From assembly GCA_947499095.1 (NCBI GenBank), contig CANMMR010000003.1:62001-126000 (forward strand): a stretch of DNA of 64,000 bases, in the 5' to 3' direction. This DNA is from an uncultured Erythrobacter sp. GTDB lineage: Bacteria; Pseudomonadota; Alphaproteobacteria; Sphingomonadales; Sphingomonadaceae. Positions 1 to 11,739 of this stretch are shown here, in pieces (the stretch's first letter is position 1; each line of letters opens with the position of its first letter). The position numbers and the translations under genes were made by a program. Below the pieces are notes generated by a model. The model was not told where the DNA came from and did not search any database. It worked only from the letters and a program-made list of their open reading frames with translations.

Positions 1-1079
1 CGGCCGCCGCCACAGATAATCGTCTCTTCCGGCTTAACGCCCGCGTCGAGGAACGCCATGCAATGCATCGGCTTGACCGTCGAGCCTGGCGGATAAAGGC
101 CCTTGAGCACCTTGTTGCGCAGCGGCACGCGCTCGTCATCGCGCAGCATGGCATATTCCACACGGCCGATGCCTTGCGAGAAACTGTTCGGATCGAAGCT
201 CGGCATGGAGGACATGCAGAGGACGTCGCCGGTCTCGCAATCCATGACCACGCAGGACCCGCTTTCGAGGCCGATGCGCCGCGCGGCGTAGTCTTGCAAA
301 GGGCCGTCGATGGTCAGGCGAACGGGATCGCCCTGGACGTCTTCGCGCGTTTCGAGGTCGCGAACGATCCGGCCCGATGCGGTCACCTCGACACGCCGCG
401 CTCCGGGAATGCCCCGCAAATCAAGCTCGAACTGCTGCTCTAGCGCGTCCTTGCCGATCTTGTAGCCGGGGGTGATGAGCAGCGGGTTGCGGTCCTGCTC
501 CTCGTACTCTTCGGCGTTGGCCGGACCGACATAGCCGATCAGGTGCCCGACCGATGGGCCGGTCGGATAGAACCGGGAGAAGCCGCGTTGCGGCACGACG
601 CCGGGCAGGTCGGGCAGGCGCACGCTGACAGCGGCAAACTGATCGTACTTGAGGCCGGAAGCCACTTCGACGGGCTGGAAGCCGGGCGAGTCCTCGATCC
701 GTTTCAGGACGTCGGCGGATTGGTTCTCGTCGAGCTCGAGAATGTCGGTGAGAACCGCGACCGTCCGGTCCGGATCGGGCGTGCGCTCCGGTATGATATC
801 GACGCGGAAATCGGCCCGGTTGGAGGCCAGAGGGGCCCCATTGCGGTCGAGCAGCCAGCCACGCCGCGGCGGGATCAGCGACAGGTTGACGCGGTTGCTC
901 TCGCTTTCGAGTTCGTACTTCTCGTTCTCGGCGATCGCGATATAGCCCATCCGTGCAGCGAGCAGCACGCCGAGCCCGCCCATCGCGGTGCCGATGGCGA
1001 AGGTACGGCGGTCGAAAGCGTTGTCGAGCGTCGTCTGGCTAACGATATCGCGGCGCTTATTCCGGTTGCGCAGACCCAT
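1..1079 (-). CDS. mrdA: Penicillin-binding protein 2, partial (C-terminus beyond window)
   Basis: Peptidoglycan DD-transpeptidase of the elongasome, anchored in the inner membrane. The reverse-strand frame reads from an ATG at 1079 to the window edge (359 codons) without a stop. After a short basic N-terminus there is one membrane segment at about residues 25-45, then the dimerisation domain. The active-site motif PGSTVKPM places the catalytic Ser near residue 333 with Lys three residues on. The start overlaps the mreD stop by one base, giving the classic mreBCD-mrdA order. The SxN and KTG motifs lie outside the window, so completeness cannot be judged. Confidence 0.93.
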   Translation of the reverse strand, partial: MGLRNRNKRRDIVSQTTLDNAFDRRTFAIGTAMGGLGVLLAARMGYIAIAENEKYELESESNRVNLSLIPPRRGWLLDRNGAPLASNRADFRVDIIPERTPDPDRTVAVLTDILELDENQSADVLKRIEDSPGFQPVEVASGLKYDQFAAVSVRLPDLPGVVPQRGFSRFYPTGPSVGHLIGYVGPANAEEYEEQDRNPLLITPGYKIGKDALEQQFELDLRGIPGARRVEVTASGRIVRDLETREDVQGDPVRLTIDGPLQDYAARRIGLESGSCVVMDCETGDVLCMSSMPSFDPNSFSQGIGRVEYAMLRDDERVPLRNKVLKGLYPPGSTVKPMHCMAFLDAGVKPEETIICGGG

Positions 1080-1630
1080 CAGATCGTCCTCCAGCGATGC
1101 AGGCGGAAGCGATCGAGCCGAGCGATAATGCGCGAGAGGATGGGGAAGAGCAGGATGGAAAGCACAAGTTGCGGCACGAGGGCGATGAGCGAATGGATGT
1201 TCGGCGTGGCGCCGGAGAGCAGCCAGCCAACAATCAGATACACGCTTACGACTATACCAGCGGTGAACCAGTCCTGCCAGAAAGCGCGCCACGGCAACCT
1301 ACCTTCGAGGATCTCGATCCCGATAAGTGCGAGCGACCAGGTCAGGATCGCAAAACCGAAGGGTTGTCCGCTGAACAGATCGTCGAAAAGGCCAAGCGGG
1401 ATGCCTGCCCACACGGGCAGAAGGCCGGGGCGGACGAGCCGCCACCCAAGCAGCATGAGAAAGCCCAGCGGTGGCAGGAGCGGCAGTGCGGAAGCTATCG
1501 GGAACAGCGGCAGGATCGAGGCGAGGAGGATCGATCCCCACGGCACGACCGTCGCGAGGAAAGTCGAATGCGAGCGATTGATGCGATTGCCGTAAGCGTC
1601 GCTGCGAGCACGCGGGTCGATCCGCTCCAT
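1079..1630 (-). CDS. mreD: Rod shape-determining protein MreD
   Basis: Small multi-spanning inner-membrane protein of the elongasome. The 183-residue product is almost wholly hydrophobic, with about five membrane segments between residues 25 and 165 after a short charged N-terminus. MreD proteins are poorly conserved, so the call leans on size, hydrophobicity and position between mreC and mrdA. It overlaps both neighbours by one base (stop of mreC at 1630, start of mrdA at 1079), implying translational coupling. Confidence 0.9.
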   Translation of the reverse strand: MERIDPRARSDAYGNRINRSHSTFLATVVPWGSILLASILPLFPIASALPLLPPLGFLMLLGWRLVRPGLLPVWAGIPLGLFDDLFSGQPFGFAILTWSLALIGIEILEGRLPWRAFWQDWFTAGIVVSVYLIVGWLLSGATPNIHSLIALVPQLVLSILLFPILSRIIARLDRFRLHRWRTI

Positions 1631-2520
1631 CAGTCGGACAGCTCGGTTTCGGTAGGTGTCTCGACTGCCAGGGCGGCTTGAGGCTCGAAGATCGGGTCGA
1701 TGGACACGAAGTCGGTCGCCGCGGGATCGCTGACCATGCGGGCGAGACCGCCATCGTCGGTCTTTTCGACCAGGATCGCGACGGCAGCACCCGGGCGATA
1801 ATATCCGCCTGCACCGCTCGTCACGAACAAATCGCCCTTTTCGAGCGGGTTGATGCCGAGATTGATGAGCCGGATCCGCAGCAGTCCGTCGCCGCGCCCC
1901 TCGGCGAACGCCACGACCTCATCGCTCGCGCGGCGGACAGGCAGGACGCTTTCGGTGTCCGTCAGCAACAGGATGCGGGCGCTATCGCTGCCTGTTTCGA
2001 GAACCCGCCCGACGACGCCGCGCGGTGAGCGGATCGGCATACCGACCTCGACACCCTGGTCGCTTCCCGCGCCGACATAGGCAAAGCGCCGCGTGCTGGA
2101 TGCGGTCGAGCCCACAAGCCGAGTAACGGCCACCGGTTCGACGTCTTTTTCCTGCATGCCCAAGAGAGCCTTCAGCCGAAGGTTTTCCTGCTCGACCGCC
2201 TGCGCTTCGGCCAGGCGGATACGGGCGATTTCCATCTCGCGCTTGAGCTCGGCATTCTTGGATCCTGCACGGTAGTATCCGCTGATCGAATCCCAGATGC
2301 TCTTGCTGCCCGTCCGTACCGTGGCCGAAGTTTCAGTCGCCGGAGACACGCCATCGGCCGCCGCGCCGCGCAGCCCGTCGAACAGCTGGGGCTGGAAGAA
2401 GGACAGCAGCAGCAGCACGGCACCGATCAGGGCGCCGGTCCCAGCGATGATATAGCCGGTGAAGAGATTGTACTGCGCCCTTCGCGAATAGCCCGAGCGC
2501 CGTTGGCCTGTCGGCGCCAT
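1630..2520 (-). CDS. mreC: Rod shape-determining protein MreC
   Basis: Periplasmic elongasome scaffold that links MreB and PBP2. The 296-residue protein has a basic N-terminus, one membrane anchor at about residues 18-42, a coiled-coil stretch around 75-115 (ELKREMEIARIRLAEAQAVE), then the beta-rich MreC core including GVEVGMPIRSPRGVVGRV. The acidic C-terminal tail is probably disordered. It follows mreB by 12 bases and overlaps mreD by one base. The ATG at 2520 is the natural start because the anchor follows it at the usual distance. Confidence 0.95.
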   Translation of the reverse strand: MAPTGQRRSGYSRRAQYNLFTGYIIAGTGALIGAVLLLLSFFQPQLFDGLRGAAADGVSPATETSATVRTGSKSIWDSISGYYRAGSKNAELKREMEIARIRLAEAQAVEQENLRLKALLGMQEKDVEPVAVTRLVGSTASSTRRFAYVGAGSDQGVEVGMPIRSPRGVVGRVLETGSDSARILLLTDTESVLPVRRASDEVVAFAEGRGDGLLRIRLINLGINPLEKGDLFVTSGAGGYYRPGAAVAILVEKTDDGGLARMVSDPAATDFVSIDPIFEPQAALAVETPTETELSD

Positions 2521-2532
2521 GTGCAGTCCCCC

Positions 2533-5573
<3,041 letters not shown>

Positions 5574-5574
<1 letters not shown>

Positions 5575-6059
5575 TGCGAATAGCAATTCCGGTGGCTCTG
5601 CTGGCTCTGGCCGCCTGTTCGGCCGAGCCGAGCGAGGAAGAACGCCAGGCTGCGATTGCCGAAGTCGAGGCGAACCAGAACCCGGAGCCGGAAGAGCTGG
5701 CACTGGAGCCCATCGGTTATCCCGATATCGAGCAGAACGACCTCTATGGCGCCGGGTGCAACTTCGCTCCCGATGGCGGCGGGATGGGTGCCGTGGCGAT
5801 CGCAATGGCGGAAGAAGGCTATCTCAAGCGCAAGGGCGAGATACTGACGTTCGCGGCAGACTCGGGAAGCAGGGAATTGCCCTATCTCGCCCGATCGAAG
5901 TACGACGGGAAGGCCTATTCCTTCTCGCTCGCCATCGACGAGGCTAGCGAAGCACCGACCGGGATGGAAACGAGCGACTACTCCGGGAAACTGACGGTCG
6001 AAGACCAGTATGGCGGCGTGGTCTATCAGGCATCCGGCATCGTCCAGTGCGGCGCCTGA
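5574..6059 (+). CDS. Hypothetical lipoprotein
   Basis: The 161-residue product begins with a short hydrophobic signal and a lipobox ending at Cys15 (LLALAAC), so it is predicted to be lipidated. A Glu-rich linker follows (residues 18-45), then a soluble domain with two Cys, near residue 63 and close to the C-terminus, that could form a disulfide. I do not recognise the family. The ATG at 5574 overlaps the mutL stop by one base, so it is probably translated from the mutL mRNA, although a functional link to mismatch repair is unlikely. Confidence 0.8.
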
Positions 6060-6060
6060 C

Positions 6061-6525
6061 CTAATCCTTTATCGGCGCGTCCTCGTCGCGCACTCGGATA
6101 AGGCCGTTGCTGATCATTTCGAGCACGGGTTCGTCATGCTGGTTGAAGGTCGTCGTCCGGCTTTTGAATATACCCATCTCACGCCGCGACTTGCTCCGGC
6201 GCTTTTCGAGGATCTCGCTTTCGCAGCGCAACGTGTCGCCGGGGTAGACGGGCTTTTTCCAGCGGAGCTGATCGACGCCGGGTGAACCGAGCCCGGCCTG
6301 TTTGTTGGCGGTCAAATTCTCGACCATCATCGCCATGGTCATGGCGCAGGTATGCCAGCCGCTGGCCGAAATCCGCCCGAAGTGGGTCTGCGCTGCGGCC
6401 TCGTCATCGAGGTGAAAAGGCTGCGGATCGTATTTGCCGGCGAATTCCAGCACCTCTTCGCGGGTGACTTCGTAACGGCCGAAAGATTGGCGGCTACCGA
6501 CTTCGATGTCTTCGAAATAGATCAT
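6061..6525 (-). CDS. MaoC-family dehydratase
   Basis: Single hot-dog-fold (R)-hydratase-like protein of 154 residues. It begins MIYFEDIEVGS and has the family's YDPQPFHLDDEAA stretch around residues 32-44, followed by FGRISASGWHTCAM. In MaoC enzymes this Asp and the following His hydrate enoyl-CoA substrates. The gene lies 15 bases downstream of the glutaredoxin-MauE gene on the same strand, so both are probably co-transcribed. It converges on the upstream lipoprotein gene with a one-base gap. The physiological substrate cannot be told from sequence. Confidence 0.88.
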   Translation of the reverse strand: MIYFEDIEVGSRQSFGRYEVTREEVLEFAGKYDPQPFHLDDEAAAQTHFGRISASGWHTCAMTMAMMVENLTANKQAGLGSPGVDQLRWKKPVYPGDTLRCESEILEKRRSKSRREMGIFKSRTTTFNQHDEPVLEMISNGLIRVRDEDAPIKD

Positions 6526-6540
6526 GCCGACGGGGATGGA

Positions 6541-7281
6541 TCAGAGCGCGGGGCGAAGCAACATCCAAATCCCCATACCGATCATGGCGAGGTTCTCGCT
6601 GAGCGAAATGAAGCCCAGCGGCACATTGCCAGAGCCGCCCACGCAGGCGCATTTGATGTCGCGCTTCTGGATATAGACCGCGTAGAACACGCTGACCGCT
6701 CCGATCGTGCCGATAGTCAGCGCCACGGGTATGGAAATCCAGGGCAGAATGCGCCCGGCCATCAGAACCGCTGCCGTCGCCTCGAGGAAGGGGTAGGCAT
6801 AGGCATAGGGCACCCACCGCTGGCCAAGCAGGTCGTAGCCGACGAACATAGTCGAGAATTGCTCGACATCCTGCAGCTTGAGCATCGCGAGCATCGCCAT
6901 GGAAAAGGCGACAAACCATTCGGCAGTGCGGATGGTGAAAGGTGTCTGGTAGACGAACAGACTGAGGGCGACCGCGAGCGCCGCGCCGACCGCGAAGACG
7001 GCAAGGACGGGCGTATAGCTTGTCCCGCCATCGTCCTTCTTGTCATAGCCGAAGTGCTTGCGGAGATCGGTATAGCCCCCGAGCCGCTTGCCATCGATGA
7101 AGGTTTGTGGCGTGGTTTTGACGCCGTACTCTTCCTTGAAGGCATCGGTCTCTTCGCGGGTGGTGAGGTGGTGATCCTCGACCGCGAACCCCTCTCGCTC
7201 AAGTAGCCATTTCGACTTGGTGCCATAGGGACAGACATGCTTGTCCATCACCATGCGGTAGAGTTTCGCGGTCTTGGTCAT
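6541..7281 (-). CDS. Glutaredoxin-MauE/DoxX-type redox membrane fusion protein
   Basis: The N-terminal ~80 residues form a glutaredoxin-like domain with CPYG at Cys17, the cis-Pro motif TTPQTF and the GGYTDL end motif. The active site has one Cys only, as in monothiol-type proteins. The C-terminal ~150 residues have four hydrophobic segments and resemble the MauE/DoxX redox membrane family, with a CAC motif close to the last segment. The start at 7281 (MTKTAKLYRM) places the thioredoxin fold correctly; an upstream in-frame start would read through the palindromic operator. It probably passes electrons or a metal across the membrane; the substrate is unknown. Confidence 0.82.
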   Translation of the reverse strand: MTKTAKLYRMVMDKHVCPYGTKSKWLLEREGFAVEDHHLTTREETDAFKEEYGVKTTPQTFIDGKRLGGYTDLRKHFGYDKKDDGGTSYTPVLAVFAVGAALAVALSLFVYQTPFTIRTAEWFVAFSMAMLAMLKLQDVEQFSTMFVGYDLLGQRWVPYAYAYPFLEATAAVLMAGRILPWISIPVALTIGTIGAVSVFYAVYIQKRDIKCACVGGSGNVPLGFISLSENLAMIGMGIWMLLRPAL

Positions 7282-7292
7282 CCTTTTCACAT

Positions 7293-7310
7293 ATACCCCC
7301 GGGGGGGTAT
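7293..7310. promoter_or_regulatory. Perfect palindrome ATACCCCC-GG-GGGGGTAT, CsoR/CstR-type operator candidate
   Basis: An 8-2-8 perfect inverted repeat lies 11 bases upstream of the glutaredoxin-MauE start, in the 37-base gap after the DUF1206 gene. Operators of the CsoR/RcnR/CstR (DUF156) repressor family have this C-run/G-run arrangement flanked by AT. The position would block a promoter or ribosome access of the downstream gene. No DUF156 regulator is present in the window, so the cognate repressor is inferred. Confidence 0.6.
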
Positions 7311-7318
7311 CTTTCAAC

Positions 7319-8131
7319 TCAGGCGCGGAACTTCGGCACGCCGACATCCGAGTCGAGATCGGGAATGATCCGATAGCGAGCCAGCACGAGGCTGAAGAGA
7401 CCGAAGAGCAGCAGGCCGATCGCTGTCAGCGTGAAAATGAACCCTTCACCTGCCAAGCTGGCAACCGCGTCACCCAGCGTCTTGATCTGGTCCGCACCGC
7501 CCGACATGAAGCCGGCCTGGAACAGCGACCAGCCGATTACGGTGTAGACGACAGCGCGAGCGAGGAAGCCTGCTCCGCCGAGCCAGCGCGTGAAATCGGG
7601 CGCCTGGCCGCTGATGCGGTGCATGAAGCTGCCGGTGATACCCTTCTTAGCCTGGTGGAACGCTGCCACGAACAGCGCGATGCCGAGCAGGCCGAGCACG
7701 ATGCCGCCGAATTCGAACCCGAGGACGCCGGACGCCGCTTCCTGCGCGCCGCCGCCGCTACTGCCGGACGAACCGCCAGTATCGCTGGTGGCGAATTTGA
7801 AAGCCGAATAAGCGAGCGCAAGGTGTGCGATGCCGCTACCGGCATGGCCGATACGCTTTCCCCAGCCCTTGGCGTCCGAGCCGTTGTTCTCGATATCGAA
7901 GAACAGCGAGCAGAAGCGGAATAGCGCGTAGGCAATTAGCCCGACGACCATGATCCACAGGATTACCGTGCCGAGCGGAAATTCCTGGATGGCGCGGAAG
8001 ATACCATTGGTACCTTCGGCGATTTTCTGGGCGCTGGTGAGCGCGATGAGGCCAAGGACGAAATAGAGGATCGCGCGGCTGAAATAGCCCACGCGCACCA
8101 ACCAATTGAATTTTTCTGATTTGTCGACCAC
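7319..8131 (-). CDS. DUF1206 domain-containing membrane protein
   Basis: The 270-residue inner-membrane protein has six hydrophobic segments arranged as three two-helix repeats, at about residues 12-75, 93-155 and 183-255. Each repeat starts with an aromatic-glycine pattern such as VRVGYFSRAILY or GGAGFLARAVVY, which is the DUF1206 signature. A Gly/Ser-rich linker (about 115-130) separates repeats one and two. No function is established for the family. It lies upstream of the glutaredoxin-MauE gene, but the intervening operator suggests the downstream gene has its own promoter. Confidence 0.88.
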   Translation of the reverse strand: MVDKSEKFNWLVRVGYFSRAILYFVLGLIALTSAQKIAEGTNGIFRAIQEFPLGTVILWIMVVGLIAYALFRFCSLFFDIENNGSDAKGWGKRIGHAGSGIAHLALAYSAFKFATSDTGGSSGSSGGGAQEAASGVLGFEFGGIVLGLLGIALFVAAFHQAKKGITGSFMHRISGQAPDFTRWLGGAGFLARAVVYTVIGWSLFQAGFMSGGADQIKTLGDAVASLAGEGFIFTLTAIGLLLFGLFSLVLARYRIIPDLDSDVGVPKFRA

Positions 8132-8189
8132 GTCGAGGCTCCCTGTTGTTCAGGGTGCTAACGTGGCGCAGCCGCAATCCGTTCCATAG

Positions 8190-9464
8190 CTACCTGTCTA
8201 GGGCAGGCAGCAGGGGATCGAGCGACCCGTCGCTCCGGCCGCGGGCCGGCAGACCGATCAGCTCTCGCAGCAGCGGCTCCACCGATGTGTTCCGGAACGA
8301 TGGCAGGGCGACCCCGGAGCGAAACGCCGGACCATGCGCAATAAAGAGCGATGCCATTTCCGGCGCGGCAGGATCGTAGCCGTGAGAGCCGCCTGTCCAG
8401 CTATTGTCTGAAGCGCTCGGCGCGATTGTCCAGCCCGTTTCTGCGAGGCAGAAATACGGCGGAATTCGGCGGTGGGTGCCGTAATTGAAACGCTCCGGCA
8501 ACTCGTCCTTGCGCCAGCAATCCATGTGCTCGTGCTCGGCAAGGATCGCTTCCTCGAAAGCGGCGCGATTGCCTTCGGTCGGTTCGAAACTGGCGTAGGC
8601 GCCGCCCTCGACGAGGCGATAGAGCGACGGATCGACGATCGTGTTGAGCCCGATCATGCGCTCCGAACTGGTAGCGGCCATGCCGTGATCAGACACGATA
8701 ACGAGATTTGCCGGCTGTCCTAGTTGCTTCAGGCCCGCGACCAGATCGGCGATGTGCTCTTCGATATCGCGCAGGGCGGCATCGAGTTCTTCGCTCTGCG
8801 GGCCGACATCGTGGCCTGCCGTATCGATAGTGTCGAAATAGAGTGTCACGAATTCCGGACGGATATCCGCCGGACGCCGCAGCCAGTCGAGCACGCTGTT
8901 GACGCGCTGCGTATTGCTGACCTGCATGCTGAAGGCCTGCCAGTCGCTCGGCAGCACGCCGTCGTCGACCGGGCCGAAGCGCTTGGCGGTGCCGCCCCAT
9001 GGCACGGCCGAACCCGGCCAGAACATCGCCGCGCTGCGGATGCCGGCCGCTTCCGCATCGACCCAGATCGGGCGGGCATCGGCCCACCACCAGGGATCGA
9101 CGTTCGACATGCCGAAGGTCTCGTCCGGCCGCTCGGGGTCTTCCATCCGGTTGGCGGTGATGCCGTGATGATCGGGAACCAGCCCCGTGACCAGCGTCCA
9201 GTGGTTGGGGAAGGTCTTGGTCGGGAAGGACGCTTGCATCGATGCTGTCACGCCGTTTTCGGCGAGACGGGACAGGGTCGGCGTGAGCCTGCGATCGAGA
9301 TAGTCCGGGTGGAAGCCGTCGATCGATACGAGGATGGTCACCGGCTCGCGCTGCTCCACCTGCGCTGCTGCAACCGGCGGAGCATCGGCATAGGTCGCAC
9401 AGCCACCCAGCGCAGCGGCGAAACATAACGCAAGTATGGCGGCAATCCGGTTCATGGGTTTCAC
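8190..9464 (-). CDS. Nucleotide pyrophosphatase/phosphodiesterase-type lipoprotein
   Basis: Alkaline-phosphatase-superfamily enzyme resembling ectonucleotide pyrophosphatase/phosphodiesterases. The lipobox LGGC near residue 22 predicts lipidation. The two-zinc site is visible: Asp in VSIDGFHPDYL, the nucleophilic Thr in FPTKTFPNHW, DTIDTAGHDVG, VSDHGM and a late His in GGSHGYDP. The 424-residue length is normal for bacterial members. The start could be the Met three codons later. It begins one base after the ychF stop and is probably co-transcribed. The natural phosphodiester substrate is unknown. Confidence 0.9.
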   Translation of the reverse strand: MKPMNRIAAILALCFAAALGGCATYADAPPVAAAQVEQREPVTILVSIDGFHPDYLDRRLTPTLSRLAENGVTASMQASFPTKTFPNHWTLVTGLVPDHHGITANRMEDPERPDETFGMSNVDPWWWADARPIWVDAEAAGIRSAAMFWPGSAVPWGGTAKRFGPVDDGVLPSDWQAFSMQVSNTQRVNSVLDWLRRPADIRPEFVTLYFDTIDTAGHDVGPQSEELDAALRDIEEHIADLVAGLKQLGQPANLVIVSDHGMAATSSERMIGLNTIVDPSLYRLVEGGAYASFEPTEGNRAAFEEAILAEHEHMDCWRKDELPERFNYGTHRRIPPYFCLAETGWTIAPSASDNSWTGGSHGYDPAAPEMASLFIAHGPAFRSGVALPSFRNTSVEPLLRELIGLPARGRSDGSLDPLLPALDR

Positions 9465-9465
9465 C

Positions 9466-10566
9466 TCAGACGTTGAATTTGAAGAGCATCACGTCGCCAT
9501 CCTGTACGACGTATTCCTTGCCTTCCTGGCGCAGCTTGCCGGCTTCCTTCGCGCCGCTTTCGCCGCCGAGCGAAACATAATCATCGTAGGCAATTGTTTC
9601 AGCGCGAATAAAGCCACGCTCGAAATCGGTGTGGATTTCGCCGGCCGCCTGCGGAGCCTTCGCGCCGTCGGGGAAGGTCCATGCGCGCGATTCCTTGGGA
9701 CCAGCAGTGAAGAAGGTCTTGAGGCCAAGCAGCTTGTAGCCTGCAAGAATCACGCGACTCAGGCCGGACTCGTCCAAGCCCAACTCGGCGAGATATTCCG
9801 CGCGGTCTTCCTGCGGCATAGCCACCAGCTCGCTCTCGATGGCAGCGGAGACGACGACAGCTTCGGCGCCTTCTGCCTTGGCCTTTTCGAACACGAGGTC
9901 GGACAGGGCGTTGCCCTTAGCCGCATCCTCTTCGGCGACATTGCAGACATAAAGGATGGGCTTGGCAGTCAGCAGCTGCGCCTGGCGGAACATGCGCGCT
10001 TCTTCATCGTCCTTGGGCTCGGTAAGGCGCGCGGGCTTGCCGTCGCGCAGCAAATCGAGCGCCTGGCCGAGCACGCTGGCCATGATCTTCGCTTCCTTGT
10101 CGCCGCCAGTCGCACGCTTGGCAGCCGCCGGCACGCGCTTCTCCAGGCTCTCGAGGTCGGACAGCATCAGCTCCGTTTCGACCACTTCCGCATCGGCGAT
10201 GGGGTCGACCTTGTTGGAGACGTGCTGGATGTCGTCGTCCTCGAAACAGCGCAGCACGTGAACGATCGCATCAACCTCACGGATATTGCCGAGGAACTGG
10301 TTACCCAGGCCTTCGCCCTGGCTCGCACCCTTAACAAGGCCGGCGATATCGACGAAGGCCAGCTGGGTCGGCACGACCTTGGCCGATTTCGCGATGCCCG
10401 CAATCTTGTCCAGCCGCTCGTCCGGGACGGCGACCTGGCCGACATTGGGCTCGATCGTGCAGAAGGGATAGTTCGCAGCCTGCGCGGCCTGCGTTTCGGT
10501 AAGGGCGTTGAAAAGGGTGGACTTGCCGACATTCGGCAGGCCGACGATCCCGCAGCGGAAACCCAT
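9466..10566 (-). CDS. ychF: Redox-regulated ATPase/GTPase YchF (Obg family)
   Basis: Universally conserved P-loop NTPase that associates with ribosomes and prefers ATP. The 366-residue protein starts MGFRCGIVGLPNVGKST (G1), has DIAGLVKGAS as G3, and NVAEED in place of the usual NKxD, which is the YchF feature linked to ATP use. A coiled-coil insertion lies around 130-210, and the C-terminal TGS domain contains FPDGAKAPQAAGEIH and ends in VMLFKFNV. All expected regions are intact. Confidence 0.97.
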   Translation of the reverse strand: MGFRCGIVGLPNVGKSTLFNALTETQAAQAANYPFCTIEPNVGQVAVPDERLDKIAGIAKSAKVVPTQLAFVDIAGLVKGASQGEGLGNQFLGNIREVDAIVHVLRCFEDDDIQHVSNKVDPIADAEVVETELMLSDLESLEKRVPAAAKRATGGDKEAKIMASVLGQALDLLRDGKPARLTEPKDDEEARMFRQAQLLTAKPILYVCNVAEEDAAKGNALSDLVFEKAKAEGAEAVVVSAAIESELVAMPQEDRAEYLAELGLDESGLSRVILAGYKLLGLKTFFTAGPKESRAWTFPDGAKAPQAAGEIHTDFERGFIRAETIAYDDYVSLGGESGAKEAGKLRQEGKEYVVQDGDVMLFKFNV

Positions 10567-10631
10567 CGATAACTCCGGAAAATGAGGTGTGGCTGCGCCC
10601 TTAGCGCCGCCGCCGCAGGAATGCCAGAGCG

Positions 10632-11627
10632 TCAGACGTTATGGACGGCCTTGATCCATGGGCCATAACCGCTCTCGCCCAACCAGCCGACCTGCACCTT
10701 GGCGGTGACCTCGTTGATCGGAATTTGAGGCTTCGGTCCGGGATGCACAGGCGTGCGGAGCGGGCGAGTGCCCGGCGGCATGGCGATAATCGCGGCGATG
10801 GCGTTGGGTACGTCCATCGGATCCGCGCTGCGGGTAGAGCCATCCTCTTCGCCCATCCGTGCGACAACCTGCGGATAGCCGCTGGTGTGAATGTCCTCGG
10901 CGCGTTCCTTGAGCTGGGCCGAATAGATGTTGCGGTTGACCCAGACTTCGGTCGGATAGCCGCCCGGTTCGATGATAGAGACGTCGATGCCATGCGGCAC
11001 CAATTCATAGGCAAGCTGCTCGCTCATGGCCTCCAGCGCAAACTTCGTCGCGGAGTAGTGACCGGCATTGGGTACGATTACACGGCCGAGCTGGCTGGAA
11101 ATCGGGACGATCAATCCCGAGCCGCGTTCGCGCATCCCGGGGAGGACGGCGCGTGCCATGCGGTGGCAGCCGAAGACATTGGTGTCGAAGATCAGCTGCG
11201 TCGCTTCCATGTCCTGCACCTCGACGGGTGAGGAAATTCCGATGCCCGCATTGTTGACCAGCACATCCATCGCGCCGCCCGCGATCCGCTCGGCCTCGGC
11301 GACGCCGGCGGCGACCTGCGCATCATCGGTCACGTCGATTTCGATGAGGTGGAGATCGAGATCGTCTGCTTCGGCCAGGGCGCGCAGTTCCGTTGCTTCG
11401 GGGCGCGGCAGATTGCGCATGGTGGCGAATACCTTGGCGCCCTTGCGTGCGTAGTCTTCGGCCATCAGCCTGCCGAAACCCGAAGAGCAGCCGGTGATGA
11501 TGATACTCTTGCCCGCGAGACTGGTGGGGACCGGCGTGCTCTGGGCCAATGCGGCGCGCGCGCCTACAACGGCTACTCCCGTGGCGGCGGCTCCGGCGAG
11601 AAGGGTGCGGCGATTGATGCTCGGCAT
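10632..11627 (-). CDS. Tat-exported short-chain dehydrogenase/reductase
   Basis: NAD(P)-dependent oxidoreductase of the classical SDR fold, 331 residues. The N-terminus NRRTLLAGAAATG followed by an Ala-X-Ala site is a twin-arginine signal, so the enzyme is probably exported folded. The Rossmann motif TGCSSGFG is near residue 45, then VNNAGIG, the catalytic Ser in ISSQLG and the YSATK Tyr/Lys pair. Periplasmic SDRs are uncommon. The substrate is unknown. It lies 65 bases upstream of ychF on the same strand. Confidence 0.88.
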   Translation of the reverse strand: MPSINRRTLLAGAAATGVAVVGARAALAQSTPVPTSLAGKSIIITGCSSGFGRLMAEDYARKGAKVFATMRNLPRPEATELRALAEADDLDLHLIEIDVTDDAQVAAGVAEAERIAGGAMDVLVNNAGIGISSPVEVQDMEATQLIFDTNVFGCHRMARAVLPGMRERGSGLIVPISSQLGRVIVPNAGHYSATKFALEAMSEQLAYELVPHGIDVSIIEPGGYPTEVWVNRNIYSAQLKERAEDIHTSGYPQVVARMGEEDGSTRSADPMDVPNAIAAIIAMPPGTRPLRTPVHPGPKPQIPINEVTAKVQVGWLGESGYGPWIKAVHNV

Positions 11628-11739
11628 GGCTTTCTCCTCAATTCATGGCTCAGCCTAGCACCGACGCTGCGGATTGACAGGGTCTCTCCGATGCGAAAAT
11701 TTCACGAAGATTTCAGGCAATTTTGCTAAGCGGCAAACC

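Noticed and set aside
543-1595. 350-codon frame on the plus strand across mrdA and mreD
   Set aside because: It is the antisense of two well-supported genes, has no family features, and its composition mirrors the codons of the opposite strand.
11674-11702. TTGACA ... AAATTT as a promoter of the TPR gene
   Set aside because: The -35 box is perfect but the -10 is poor; kept only as a remark in the gene entry.
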